A DNA stretch of 64,000 bases, from positions 6,696,001 to 6,760,000 of the forward strand of contig NZ_CP055153.1 of the NCBI RefSeq assembly GCF_014075995.1. Direction: 5' to 3'. This document shows positions 53,462 to 62,378 of the stretch, in pieces. The position numbers and the translations under genes were made by a program. Positions within the stretch are counted from its first letter, which is position 1, and every line of letters starts with the position of its first letter. The notes beneath the pieces were generated by a model that was given only the letters and a program-made list of their open reading frames with translations, was not told where the DNA came from and did not search any database. Origin of the DNA: Adhaeribacter radiodurans (GTDB lineage Bacteria > Bacteroidota > Bacteroidia > Cytophagales > Hymenobacteraceae).

Positions 53462-56400
53462 ATGAAACTCATTGATAATGTTAACACCCGCCTTGGGGAT
53501 GATTTAAAACAGGAGATAAAGAAAGGAAGTAGGCTAGCCATTGCTGCCTCTTCATTTTCTATCTATGCTTTTGAAGCTTTAAAAAAGGAGCTTAAAGATA
53601 TAGATCAACTCCAGTTTATTTTTACTTCTCCTACTTTTATAGAAGAAAAGCTACAAAAGGAATCTAGAGAATTTTACATTCCACACATCTATAATGAAGG
53701 CCATTTATGCGGAGGCGAGTTTGAATTACGATTAAAGAATGACTTGAATCAAAGAGGCATTGCTAAGGAGTGTGCAGATTGGATAAGAGAAAAAGTAATT
53801 TTCAAGTCTAATAAACACGCTAACCTTCCACTTCATGGAATGATTAATGTAAACAATAACGGAAGCGGCGGTGCTGCTTATACCAATATAAGTAGCTTTA
53901 CTACAGCTGATTTAGGTATTACCCATAAACTGGGGTTTCCAACTTTAATTCAAAAGATTAATTATCCTGAAAGTAAAGCCTATCTAGATTGGTTTGGACA
54001 AGTTTGGGAGAAAGAGGAAAGCCTTACAGATGTAACGAAGAAAGTTCAGGAATACTTTGAAAACGCCTACCGAGACAATAGCCCTGAATTTATATACTTT
54101 ATTACTCTTTACAATATCTTCAGTGATTTCCTGAGTGACATCTCCATGGATAACCTGCCAAATGATGATATAGGATTTAAAAATACTGAGATATGGAGTA
54201 AGCTCTATAATTTTCAGAGAGACGCTGTTATTGGTGCTATTAATAAGCTGGAAAAATACAATGGTTGTATCATTGCCGATAGTGTAGGGTTGGGTAAAAC
54301 GTTCTCTGCGCTTGGAGTCATTAAATATTATGAAAAGAGAAACAAGGATGTATTGGTGCTTTGTCCTAAGAAATTAGAAGATAACTGGAATACATTCCGG
54401 CACAATGATAAAAACAACATATTTGCCAAAGACAGATTCAGGTATGATGTACTGTTCCATACTGACTTAACCAGGGAAAGAGGAGCCAGTAATGGCAGAA
54501 ATCTCGAAAGCGTTAATTGGGGAAACTATGGCCTTGTAGTAATAGATGAGTCTCATAACTTTAGAAACAACAATACTATTGTTAGTCGGGAAAACCGTTA
54601 TCAAAAGTTATTAAGAAAGATTGTGCAGGAAGGTATTGAAACCAAAGTGCTTATGCTTTCCGCAACTCCGGTAAATAACCGTTTTAATGACTTAAAAAAT
54701 CAATTGGCAATCGCATATGAAGGTGCTACAAGTAATATTGATGATAAACTTGGAACAGAGCGAGGGATTGATTCAATATTTAAAAGGGCTCAACAAGCAT
54801 TTAACAATTGGTCAAAGTATGCTCCCGAATCCAGGACGACGGAAAAACTGTTAGAGATGTTAGATTTTGATTTTTTTGAAATTTTAGATAGTCTTACAAT
54901 TGCCCGGTCAAGAAAACATATTACTACTTATTATGATACAACGGCTATTGGTAAATTCCCTGCCAGAAACAAACCGATTTCCATTTATAGTGCTTTAACT
55001 ATAGAAGAAGGAGTGAACTTTAAGACTATTGCAGAACGCCTAACACTATTGAACTTATCTGTATACTCTCCATTAAACTATATTTTACCGAGCAGAGTCC
55101 AGCATTATGCAGATTTATATGATAAAAAAGCAAAGTCAGCTACTTTTACTCAGTTAGACAGAGAGAAAGGTATCCAAATATTAATGCGGATAAATTTATT
55201 AAAACGCATTGAAAGTTCTGTTGATTCCTTCCGCTTAACACTCACAAACATATTAAATCAGATCCAAGAAGCCTTAAATGCAGTATCCAGAGGTGATTCT
55301 GAAGCTTTTTCTGGCGTACAATCCGGCAGTTCGGAGGAGATAGACTGGGAAGCAGATTGGGGAGATGAGGAAAACATTATAGGAGGTAAAGTAAAAGTCC
55401 GGATTGCAGATATGGATATTACTCGCTGGCAAGAAGATTTGTCGGTCGATATGCAGATCTTGAAAGGTTTACTACAGGAAGTAGAAGGCATCAAGGGTAA
55501 AAATGATATAAAGCTGCAGCATCTTAAAGGAATAATTTCGAATAAAATTAAAAATCCCATAAACACGGATAATAGAAAAATATTAGTATTTACCGCTTTT
55601 GCAGATACTGCTAACTATTTATATGATAGCTTAAAAGACTGGCTTAAGAATGAATATAACATTAATACGGCTTTGATAACTGGAGATAAGCGCCAGTGCA
55701 CTACCAAGCAGATACCTACCGACCTGAATGCCTTGTTGACCTGTTTTTCTCCCAATTCTAAAAGTAAAGCTTTATTACTTCCTGATATTAAAGATAGTAT
55801 TGATATTCTAATCGCTACAGATTGTATATCAGAAGGACAAAATCTTCAAGACTGTGACTACTTGGTAAATTATGATATTCACTGGAATCCTGTTAGAATT
55901 ATTCAGCGTTTTGGGCGCATTGACCGGATTGGATCCCAAAACACTAATATTACTATGGTAAATTTCTGGCCTGATGTAACACTAGATGCTTATATAAATT
56001 TGAAACAAAGAGTTGAAAACAGGATGCTTATTAGCAACATGGCCAGCACTGGTGACGACAATATTCTTAACTCTGATGACAAAGACTTAGAATATAGGAA
56101 GATACAGTTAAGGAAATTACAGGATGAGGTTGTTGACTTAGAAGATTTAAAGGAGGGAGTTAGTATTACTGACCTAGGTTTAAATGACTTTAGGGTTGAT
56201 TTATCAAACTTCGTTAAAACATATGGGGAGCTAAAGAATATTCCTGATGGACTGCATGCAGTGACTCAAGCGAATGCCAATATAGAAAAAGGAGTAATTT
56301 ATGTGCTTAAGAATATAAACAACTCTGTTAATATTGATAAACTGAACCGGCTCCACCCATATTACTTGGTCTATGTAAAGGAAAATGGAGATCTGATTTA

Positions 56401-56686
56401 TAACCATGTTGATGCAAAAAAAACCTTAGATGTAATTAGACTCCTTTGTAAAGGAAAAACGGAGCCTTTAATGTCTCTTTGTAAACAATTTAGTCAGGAA
56501 ACAAAGGACTACTGTAAAATGACCACCTATTCTCAGTTGTTGCAAAAGAGCATTAGCTCGATTTTAAAAACCGAAGAAGAAAAAGAGGTACTAAGTTTGT
56601 TCAAAGCAGGAGGTACAACAGCTTTGCGAGGTGAAATAAAAGGTGCTGAGGATTTTAAATTAATTTCGTTTATAGTTATTAAGTAA
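53462..56686 (+). CDS. SNF2-type helicase with degenerate N-terminal PLD domain
   Basis: 1074 residues. The N-terminus (about 1-170) follows the PLD-like fold (RLAIAASSFSIYAFEALKKE, then LPLHGMINVNN and YTNISSFTTADLG). The H-x-K position reads HGM, so the catalytic lysine is missing. The SF2/SNF2 motor has IIADSVGLGKTFSALGVIKY near 270, VVIDESHNFRNN near 360, MLSATPVNNRFNDLKNQL and IQRFGRIDRIGSQN near 814. It probably tracks on DNA without unwinding. It follows the res fragment by four bases and directly abuts the DUF4391 gene, forming one operon with mod. Confidence 0.9.
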   Translation: MKLIDNVNTRLGDDLKQEIKKGSRLAIAASSFSIYAFEALKKELKDIDQLQFIFTSPTFIEEKLQKESREFYIPHIYNEGHLCGGEFELRLKNDLNQRGIAKECADWIREKVIFKSNKHANLPLHGMINVNNNGSGGAAYTNISSFTTADLGITHKLGFPTLIQKINYPESKAYLDWFGQVWEKEESLTDVTKKVQEYFENAYRDNSPEFIYFITLYNIFSDFLSDISMDNLPNDDIGFKNTEIWSKLYNFQRDAVIGAINKLEKYNGCIIADSVGLGKTFSALGVIKYYEKRNKDVLVLCPKKLEDNWNTFRHNDKNNIFAKDRFRYDVLFHTDLTRERGASNGRNLESVNWGNYGLVVIDESHNFRNNNTIVSRENRYQKLLRKIVQEGIETKVLMLSATPVNNRFNDLKNQLAIAYEGATSNIDDKLGTERGIDSIFKRAQQAFNNWSKYAPESRTTEKLLEMLDFDFFEILDSLTIARSRKHITTYYDTTAIGKFPARNKPISIYSALTIEEGVNFKTIAERLTLLNLSVYSPLNYILPSRVQHYADLYDKKAKSATFTQLDREKGIQILMRINLLKRIESSVDSFRLTLTNILNQIQEALNAVSRGDSEAFSGVQSGSSEEIDWEADWGDEENIIGGKVKVRIADMDITRWQEDLSVDMQILKGLLQEVEGIKGKNDIKLQHLKGIISNKIKNPINTDNRKILVFTAFADTANYLYDSLKDWLKNEYNINTALITGDKRQCTTKQIPTDLNALLTCFSPNSKSKALLLPDIKDSIDILIATDCISEGQNLQDCDYLVNYDIHWNPVRIIQRFGRIDRIGSQNTNITMVNFWPDVTLDAYINLKQRVENRMLISNMASTGDDNILNSDDKDLEYRKIQLRKLQDEVVDLEDLKEGVSITDLGLNDFRVDLSNFVKTYGELKNIPDGLHAVTQANANIEKGVIYVLKNINNSVNIDKLNRLHPYYLVYVKENGDLIYNHVDAKKTLDVIRLLCKGKTEPLMSLCKQFSQETKDYCKMTTYSQLLQKSISSILKTEEEKEVLSLFKAGGTTALRGEIKGAEDFKLISFIVIK

Positions 56687-57340
56687 ATGAATACTTCCTC
56701 TTTACCTGTTTCAACTTTGGTAAATAAATATATTCCAAAAAATGCCTTCGATACATATACTAATACGAAGCAAAAACGATTATTTATAGAAGTAATAGAT
56801 AAAATAAGATGGACGAATAAGTTGTCCTCTCAAACAATTAATTTACCCGGTAAAGAAATTCAAGAAATTCAGATATTTGAAATTGATCTTAAAAAGAATC
56901 AATCAATTTCTGAGGTCCTTACTATAATCAATAAAGCAATTCCTTATCACATTATTTTTATTATAAATTATAATAATCAAATAATGCTTTCTGCTTCACA
57001 GAAGCATCCTCACCCAACTAATGACCACCAATCGGTTATTGATTGGTCCTTTTCTTCAGATTGGTATGAGAAAGATTCTGATAAATATCAGCTAAAGTTA
57101 GAGCAGAGCATAGATCATGTTTTCTTAGATCTTTGTAAACAATTATCTGGAGTTAAAAGAATTAAAAATAAAAGCATTGCTGATGTAATACAGCATGAAA
57201 TGAGGTTAAAAGAACTTGAAAGCTCAATAGAAAAGCTGCAATCAGCTATTAGAAAAAATAGTCAATTCAACAAAAAGGTGGAGTTAAACCTTGAGCTTCA
57301 GAAAAAGTTAGCAGAGCTGGAGACTTTGAAAAACCTTTAA
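56687..57340 (+). CDS. DUF4391 domain protein
   Basis: 217 residues. The first 150 residues fit DUF4391 (IRWTNKLSSQTINLPGKEIQ, then EIQIFEIDLKK and PYHIIFIINYNNQIMLSA). The C-terminal 60 residues are a coiled coil (MRLKELESSIEKLQSAIRKN, LNLELQKKLAELETLKNL). ATG at 56687 abuts the SNF2 stop with no gap, so the two are translationally coupled. The family repeatedly accompanies PLD/SNF2 helicases in restriction-like loci, to my knowledge without a defined activity. Last gene of the operon. Confidence 0.85.
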   Translation: MNTSSLPVSTLVNKYIPKNAFDTYTNTKQKRLFIEVIDKIRWTNKLSSQTINLPGKEIQEIQIFEIDLKKNQSISEVLTIINKAIPYHIIFIINYNNQIMLSASQKHPHPTNDHQSVIDWSFSSDWYEKDSDKYQLKLEQSIDHVFLDLCKQLSGVKRIKNKSIADVIQHEMRLKELESSIEKLQSAIRKNSQFNKKVELNLELQKKLAELETLKNL

Positions 57341-57510
57341 AGATTTGAAGGTTCAATAGTTACGCATCAGTTCTACGGGTTGACATGATCTATGATAGCC
57401 AAGATATAATCTGACAGTTAGCATAAATTATATAGGGCCCATTTGATTTACTTAAACCCAATTATACCATAACTACTATCGACAAAATTATTTAGGATGC
57501 CTCATGGTTA

Positions 57511-57942
57511 TTAGTGGCCATTATTAATAATCTGATTATTTGCATTATTTACTTGGACTACTAAGTTCATTTTGCGCATTCTAGAAAGCATCTCTAATGC
57601 TCGTTCATAGCGGCGGCTAGCATAAGCTAAACGTTTTTCCCAATAAATACCGGAATCCTTATTATGAGATTTTGATAGATAAGTGGCATGTTGTACTTCT
57701 ATTTCGTAGCAATATAACCAGCATAGAACTATCTGCTCAATAGCCAGCTTTTCTAATGGATTCGCCGCAGAGTACCCTAATTCTTCTCGGAGTTGTTCTG
57801 ATTTAACCCGTAATACTTCCTTGTAAGAATCACTAGCATTAACATTCCCTATACGTGCCTGGATTGCAACTTCATATATACCTTGATGCTTCTGAATCAA
57901 CTCTCGACAAATTAAACTATTTTTTAGTAGCTGTTGTAATTC
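57511..57942 (-). pseudogene. Conserved hypothetical protein, 5' end lost at an IS element
   Basis: An open frame runs from the IS boundary at 57942 to a stop at 57511. A TTG at 57900 gives 129 residues, but coding-like sequence (ELQQLLKNSLICRELIQKH) continues upstream to the IS end without any ATG. The body (NPLEKLAIEQIVLCWLYCYE, then YASRRYERALEMLSRMRKMN, ending VVQVNNANNQIINN) resembles a widespread unnamed family of about 150-200 residues whose members end in VQVNIA-like motifs. I infer that the N-terminus was removed with the IS insertion. Function unknown. Confidence 0.65.
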
Positions 57943-57987
57943 TGTAAGCTTCCCGTTTTTAGAACTGGTTACAATTATAAATTCTAA

Positions 57988-58968
57988 TTAAGGTGATACT
58001 ACTTTACTAAGCTGCTTTTTTCTAGCATATTCAACGGGAGCCATTCCATTCAAAGCATCATGTGGTCTTTTATGGTTGTAATCCTCGAGCCAAGTCGCCG
58101 TAATTTCTCTTACTTCCTCCAGGTTTTCAAATAAGTAAGCATTAAGTACATTTCGGCGGAAGGTACCGTTAAACCGTTCTACAAAGGCGTTTTGCGTTGG
58201 CTTGCCGGGTTGAATATATTTAAATTCTATCCCTTGGACCTGACTCCATTCCTTCATTAAGCTAGCCACAAACTCTGGTCCGTTATCCATTCGGATCTGT
58301 TTTGGTTTTTCTCTTCGCTTTAATAGGTGATTCAGTACCCAAACTACCCGGTTGCTTTTCAAAGAAAAGTCCACTTCAATATGCAAGATTTCCCGGTTAT
58401 AATCATCTAGCACATGGAAAGAGCGGAACTTTCGCCCGTTCAGCAAAGCATCACTCATAAAATCAATCGACCAAGTATAGTTCAATGTCTGCGGTACTTG
58501 CAGGGGCTGTTGGATGCGGGCGGGTAGACGCTTTTTCGCTTTACGACGCAGGTTTAAACCCAAAGCGGTGTAGATGCGATAAACCCGTTTATGATTCCAA
58601 AGATGGCCTTCTTTACGTAACCGTACATAGACCTTCCAAAAACCTTCTCGGGGATGCTGCTCGGCTTTCTGCCGTAAAGCTTCTTCCACCGGTTGGTCCT
58701 CTTTAACAGCTTGATAATAGTAAACCGACTTGCTTAAGCTCAATACCCGGCACGCCCTGCTGATGCCGGCTTGTGGTTGCTGGTAAACCTCTTCCACCAG
58801 CTGTCGCTTTTGGCAGGGCTTCAAAGCTTTTTTTCGATGATCTCCTTCGCTAATTTTAAGTCTAAGGCTAGTTCCGCATACATGGCTTTCAACCGCCGGT
58901 TCTCTTCTTCTAAATCCTTGAGCCGCTTCAGCTCGGTCGCATCCATACCGTTGTAACGTTGCCGCCAT
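57988..58968 (-). CDS. IS3 family transposase OrfB (DDE integrase part)
   Basis: The catalytic part of the transposase. The DDE residues are visible: [20 protein letters not shown] (first Asp), [18 protein letters not shown] (second Asp) and [20 protein letters not shown] (Glu). An HTH_21-like region precedes it ([20 protein letters not shown]). Coding proper starts near the OrfA stop at about 58830; upstream residues of the frame are the shadow of OrfA. A slippery A-AAA-AAG motif at 58827-58833 (minus strand) lies just before the OrfA stop, so OrfAB is made by -1 frameshifting. Appears intact. Confidence 0.93.
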   Translation of the reverse strand: MAATLQRYGCDRAEAAQGFRRREPAVESHVCGTSLRLKISEGDHRKKALKPCQKRQLVEEVYQQPQAGISRACRVLSLSKSVYYYQAVKEDQPVEEALRQKAEQHPREGFWKVYVRLRKEGHLWNHKRVYRIYTALGLNLRRKAKKRLPARIQQPLQVPQTLNYTWSIDFMSDALLNGRKFRSFHVLDDYNREILHIEVDFSLKSNRVVWVLNHLLKRREKPKQIRMDNGPEFVASLMKEWSQVQGIEFKYIQPGKPTQNAFVERFNGTFRRNVLNAYLFENLEEVREITATWLEDYNHKRPHDALNGMAPVEYARKKQLSKVVSP

Positions 58969-59087
58969 TTGTAAAAAGCCGCTTGACTCACTCCATGCTC
59001 TCGGCTAATCTCGGCCGCACTTTTACCATCCTCAAATTCCTTGAGAATTTTAGCAATTTGTTGGGGACTAAAGATCTTTCTTTTCAT
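58821..59087 (-). CDS. IS3 family transposase OrfA (helix-turn-helix)
   Basis: 88 residues. A DNA-binding helix-turn-helix ([20 protein letters not shown], then [17 protein letters not shown]) recognises the IS ends; a leucine-zipper-like coiled coil follows ([20 protein letters not shown]). ATG at 59087 is clear. The stop lies right after the A7 slippery run and overlaps OrfB in the -1 frame. Confidence 0.92.
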   Translation of the reverse strand: MKRKIFSPQQIAKILKEFEDGKSAAEISREHGVSQAAFYKWRQRYNGMDATELKRLKDLEEENRRLKAMYAELALDLKLAKEIIEKKL

Positions 59088-59151
59088 AAGTACTGTTCTA
59101 AGTTAAGTTTTTTCCTCTTCCTGAACAGTTCTATTTTTGGGGAAGCTTACA

Positions 59152-59315
59152 TCAAAACTATAAGTATCTTGACGTACCAGGGTACTAAATCCTCCGTCAA
59201 AGCGATTCGGAGAGCTTTTAAATCTCTTCTAAGTCGTCTTGCCCAGTCCTTGAGTTTGTCAAGTGTGTTCTGCTTGTCGGTCTTTGTCAATGTATCTGTG
59301 GTCTTTTTTTTCCAT
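59152..59315 (-). pseudogene. DUF1232 (YkvA-like) gene fragment, truncated by the IS
   Basis: Reading leftward toward the IS, the frame encodes NTLDKLKDWARRLRRDLKAL, RIALTEDLVPWYVKILIVL and stops being recognisable exactly at the IS end. This is the N-terminal half of DUF1232 membrane proteins; the usual continuation (AYALSPIDLIPD-like) is missing. ATG at 59315 needs one base fewer in an A8 run to stay in frame, or TTG at 59290 could start it. The missing 3' part is not on the other side of the IS. Confidence 0.7.
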
Positions 59316-59435
59316 GCACGCCAACTACCAGATAAACTGAGTTGTTCCGGTTATCTGCGCTATGTGTTGAGTAATGTGGGCTCTGATTTCCTGGGTTTAT
59401 TTTTTGGCAGAAGAGCTGCTATTTTCATGCCTAGA

Positions 59436-59474
59436 TTTATAGTGTTTGCCTAATATATAGGCAAACACTATAAA
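59436..59474. repeat. Perfect 17-bp hairpin
   Basis: Arms TTTATAGTGTTTGCCTA-like at 59436-59452 and the reverse complement at 59458-59474 with loop ATATA. It lies upstream of the DUF1232 fragment and downstream of nothing on the plus strand. The bases from here to 59733 hold no gene I can support. Confidence 0.75.
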
Positions 59475-59733
59475 CTATCCAGTACGTTCAGAATTTTCTC
59501 TGAAGAGTGCAGTATTGTGGACAGCTATCTCCGTAGTTGCTAAAAATATGCCTGAATCAGATTTGCATAGAATGCAGTTCTGTTTCATATTCGAGTAAAT
59601 GGGCAACAAAGCCCTAAGAAAGGAACTAACTTATACTTAATGAAGAATAAGGAATTAAGCGGTTTAACCTAGAATAATTTACTAAGTAAATAATTACCAT
59701 TATAGTCTATCGTATTGGGCTGTAGACTAAATA

Positions 59734-61014
59734 CTAGCGTTTCGTAACTTCTTTTCCGCTTATAAATACCCTGTTTATTTTTCTTACATTCCGGATATCG
59801 GTTAATGGATTAGCTTCTAGTATCAAAAAATCGGCCCAGTGTCCGGGAGATAGAGTACCTAAGTCTTTCAAGCCCAGGTATTCTGCCGCATTTTTAGTAG
59901 CCGATGTAATAATTTGCATGGGGGTAAGCCCTGCTTCGGCCATCATTTCCATTTCCAGGTGCTCAAAGTAGCCCATAAACCGGGTAGGTACTCCGCTATC
60001 GGTGCCAAAAACAATGGGTATGCCTTGCTCGCAAAGAGTTTTTAAATTGGACATAGCCGTGGGTAGTTGCTGTTTATAAGTTTGGGCACTGCGGCTGTTT
60101 CGCATTTGTAACTGGCGCTTCGGATCCTTTAAGGGTTGAATAATGCTACTGTCGTATTCCCGGGTGAAGAAGGGATCAGTAAAGAAAGCAGCGGTATCTT
60201 CGTAAACAAAAGTCGAGAGTTCGCGGGTAAGGGTGGGGCAGTAGCCTACTTTTCTCTTTTTAATAAGTTGAATAAAGGCCGTATCTACCCGCTGGTCTCT
60301 AACGCTATGGGCCAGCAAATCCGATCCGGCTTCGAGTAGCTTTTTTGCATCGGCCAGGGAGTACATATGCGTCGCAATTTTATAACCCAATTGGTGTGAT
60401 CGATTAATTACCGCCTGGTAAACTTCTTCCGACATTTTAGGAGCAGTGCCTAATTGATCATCCACTCTAATTTTCATAAAGTCGACTCCCATTTGGTGGT
60501 TTTGGTTGGTAACCGCTATTGCTTCAGCTGGGGTATTGCCGTTAATTACCGCACCAGCAATAAATAAACGGGCACGTTGAGTAGCGGTAGTGTCGTTTAT
60601 TGCCCGCAAAGGTTCTGCTTCTTTTTGGTCGCCGCCCAGGCTCACCACCGTAGTCATACCATAACGGGCATATATTGCCAGGTTATCGATTATATTTTGA
60701 GTGGAATAATGGCCAGATTCGATTCCTTTTACCTCGCCTACATGACCATGCCCATTAATAATGCCCGGAATAATAGTCTTACCAGCAACATCTTTAATCG
60801 TTGTATTTTCCGGAATAGTAACAGTTGCTTTGGGTCCTATGGCTGCCACCCGTCCGTTTTTTACGAGTAACACACCGTTTTGAATCGGGTTAGCGCCGCT
60901 GCCATCAATAATAGTGGCTCCGGTATAAGCAGTATAGGAATTAGTGGCAGTTTCCCGGCTTTTACAAGCAAACAGCAACATAACCAAACTAAATAGAAGG
61001 CTGAACCGGCTCAT
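59734..61014 (-). CDS. Amidohydrolase family lipoprotein (imidazolonepropionase-like)
   Basis: About 426 residues from ATG 61014 (MSRFSLLFSLVMLLFAC), a lipoprotein signal; an ATG at 61047 would add 11 residues. The metal-dependent amidohydrolase barrel shows GTVIPGIINGHGHVG-like (KTIIPGIINGHGHVG), FMKIRVDD, IATHMYSLADAKKLLEAGSD, LLAHSVRDQRVD and VFGTDSGVPTRFMG (late Asp). The C-terminus LGTLSPGHWADFLILEANPL is typical. The enzyme acts at the cell envelope on an amide or cyclic substrate that cannot be named. Single gene. Confidence 0.92.
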   Translation of the reverse strand: MSRFSLLFSLVMLLFACKSRETATNSYTAYTGATIIDGSGANPIQNGVLLVKNGRVAAIGPKATVTIPENTTIKDVAGKTIIPGIINGHGHVGEVKGIESGHYSTQNIIDNLAIYARYGMTTVVSLGGDQKEAEPLRAINDTTATQRARLFIAGAVINGNTPAEAIAVTNQNHQMGVDFMKIRVDDQLGTAPKMSEEVYQAVINRSHQLGYKIATHMYSLADAKKLLEAGSDLLAHSVRDQRVDTAFIQLIKKRKVGYCPTLTRELSTFVYEDTAAFFTDPFFTREYDSSIIQPLKDPKRQLQMRNSRSAQTYKQQLPTAMSNLKTLCEQGIPIVFGTDSGVPTRFMGYFEHLEMEMMAEAGLTPMQIITSATKNAAEYLGLKDLGTLSPGHWADFLILEANPLTDIRNVRKINRVFISGKEVTKR

Positions 61015-61229
61015 GAAATTGAAGTTTTCTTTTGTTTGGGAAAGCATGCTTTAATTTTAACTTTTTTAACGGGCTAAAACGAATACAAGAAAATAATTAC
61101 GCTTAGAGCTAATCAAAATGCCTGTAAGCGAAGCTTTATTGTTTTTCTGACCAGATACTGGCAGGTACAACACGCAACAATAACAACCAGAGTGATTAAC
61201 TTTTTCTTTCGGTTTATGCCTGGTAAGTG

Positions 61230-61889
61230 TTAATTAGATTCCAGAATGCCATTAGTTGGTTGAAGAGAATTTACTATTTCTGCAACTTCAATGGGTGAAT
61301 TTGCTATAAAATCTGGTTTTTCTTTGCTGGCTACTTCTATTATATCGTATCCCCAATTTACCCAAATTACTTTTATATTATTCTTTTTACAAGCCACAAT
61401 GTCCCTGCCTTCATCACCTACATAAACTACTTCTTCGGGGTTTAAGCGATACGTTTTCAGGAATTTTTTAATTACCCGATCTTTCCCAAATATATTAGGA
61501 GAGCTGTAAATTAAGTTTATCGTATGAATTTGGTTTGCTTGCAGGAAATGTTGAATATTTTCTTTTGAGTTAGAAGAAATAATAGCCAGCGTATAACCTT
61601 GTTGCGTTAATTGATCAACTAAATTTTTTATTCCTTCTATTAAAATAACGTCTTTCATGGAATTTTTGTAGAGCCGAAGAAACTCCGCTGATAAGAAAGG
61701 AAGCTTATACAGCGGTAAACCCAGGTATTGGCAACGTTCTTTAATAGATAGCTGGCGCAGGTAATCAATATTATCGGCTTCCATGGTTTTAAGTTTATAC
61801 TTCCGGGCCAACTGATTAAATACTGATATAAATACTGACTTGGAGTCAACCAAAGTGCCATCAAAATCAAAAACAATGTACTTTATCAT
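61230..61889 (-). CDS. HAD family hydrolase (phosphoglycolate-phosphatase-like)
   Basis: 219 residues. Motif I FDFDGTLVDSKSVF with nucleophile and acid/base Asp, a helical cap (about 15-85), motif II LAIISSNSKENIQ, motif III lysine in KDRVIKKFL and motif IV VVYVGDEGRDIVACKKNNIK. It removes phosphate from small molecules; substrate unknown. It lies 215 bases from the amidohydrolase and is transcribed leftward. Confidence 0.92.
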   Translation of the reverse strand: MIKYIVFDFDGTLVDSKSVFISVFNQLARKYKLKTMEADNIDYLRQLSIKERCQYLGLPLYKLPFLSAEFLRLYKNSMKDVILIEGIKNLVDQLTQQGYTLAIISSNSKENIQHFLQANQIHTINLIYSSPNIFGKDRVIKKFLKTYRLNPEEVVYVGDEGRDIVACKKNNIKVIWVNWGYDIIEVASKEKPDFIANSPIEVAEIVNSLQPTNGILESN

Positions 61890-62378
61890 TCGTCCGATGC
61901 TTTAACTGAAAACTTATAATTAGAAAAACCAGCGCTTGTATTTACTTAATTTAAAATAAGTAAAGAAACACCATTATTAGGCTAGTAGAGGTTAGACTTT
62001 TGTGAACAAGTAATGAAAGGTGAATTCTTTTTACTACGATCTCGATACTAAGTATAGTAAATTATTTTTGGCCAGTTTCTTAATCGAATAAATTTAGTAA
62101 AAGATAATAAAACTAGCTCTAATACGGTTCTTGTAGGATCCTAAAACTTGAAAGGAAATGCATTAACTGCGTAGTTTAGTAATTTCCTGCCTGAGCAAGA
62201 TTTTATAGGGCTATTAACAAGTAAAAGTAATTCTATGTAAACAGAGCCTGACTTCACCACCTAAATCATATTTGTATTTAGGTGGTGGAGCCAGGCTCTG
62301 TTTTTAGCACCTTAGAATAGGCGTCTTTCTTTATTGTTTTAAGCCGATAAAGTTAAATTGTATTCTAAAAGCTATTCT
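61890..62378. other. Intergenic region with a terminator-like repeat
   Basis: Nearly 490 AT-rich bases between two leftward genes. Apart from the hairpin at 62241-62301, I see no gene or RNA. The promoter of the HAD gene should be near 61900-62000. Confidence 0.4.
62241..62305 (-). terminator. Long two-part hairpin after the DUF4097 gene
   Basis: Outer arms ACAGAGCCTG / CAGGCTCTGT and inner arms CACCACCTAAAT / ATTTAGGTGGTG separated by a small internal loop. T runs on both sides make it bidirectional; on the minus strand it lies about 75 bases after the DUF4097 stop. Confidence 0.7.

Larger units (their letters stand above)
57943..59151 (-). mobile_element. IS3-family insertion sequence
   Basis: 1209 bases bounded by imperfect terminal inverted repeats: TGTAAGCTTCCCGTTTTTAG at the left and, as reverse complement, TGTAAGCTTCCCCAAAAATA at the right; both continue into GAACTG. 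It encodes OrfA and OrfB with a -1 frameshift window. Flanks are TTC on the left and TCA on the right, so no clear target duplication is seen. Each flank is a fragment of a different gene. Confidence 0.9.

Noticed and set aside
57341-57510. AACCTT...AAGGTT hairpin after the DUF4391 gene as a terminator
   Set aside because: The stem is short and no T run follows, so it is not supported.
58959-59453. Plus-strand frame of 164 codons across the IS end
   Set aside because: It is antisense to OrfA and to the DUF1232 fragment; the recognisable protein is on the minus strand.
57340-59733. Search for a copy of the tRNA-Ser 3' end as the right attachment site
   Set aside because: No match to GGTTCGAATCCCTTCCTCTC was seen by eye on either strand; the right border may have been deleted or may lie outside the window.
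61655-61876. Alternative minus-strand frame inside the HAD gene
   Set aside because: The HAD frame carries all catalytic motifs; this one is an overlapping shadow.
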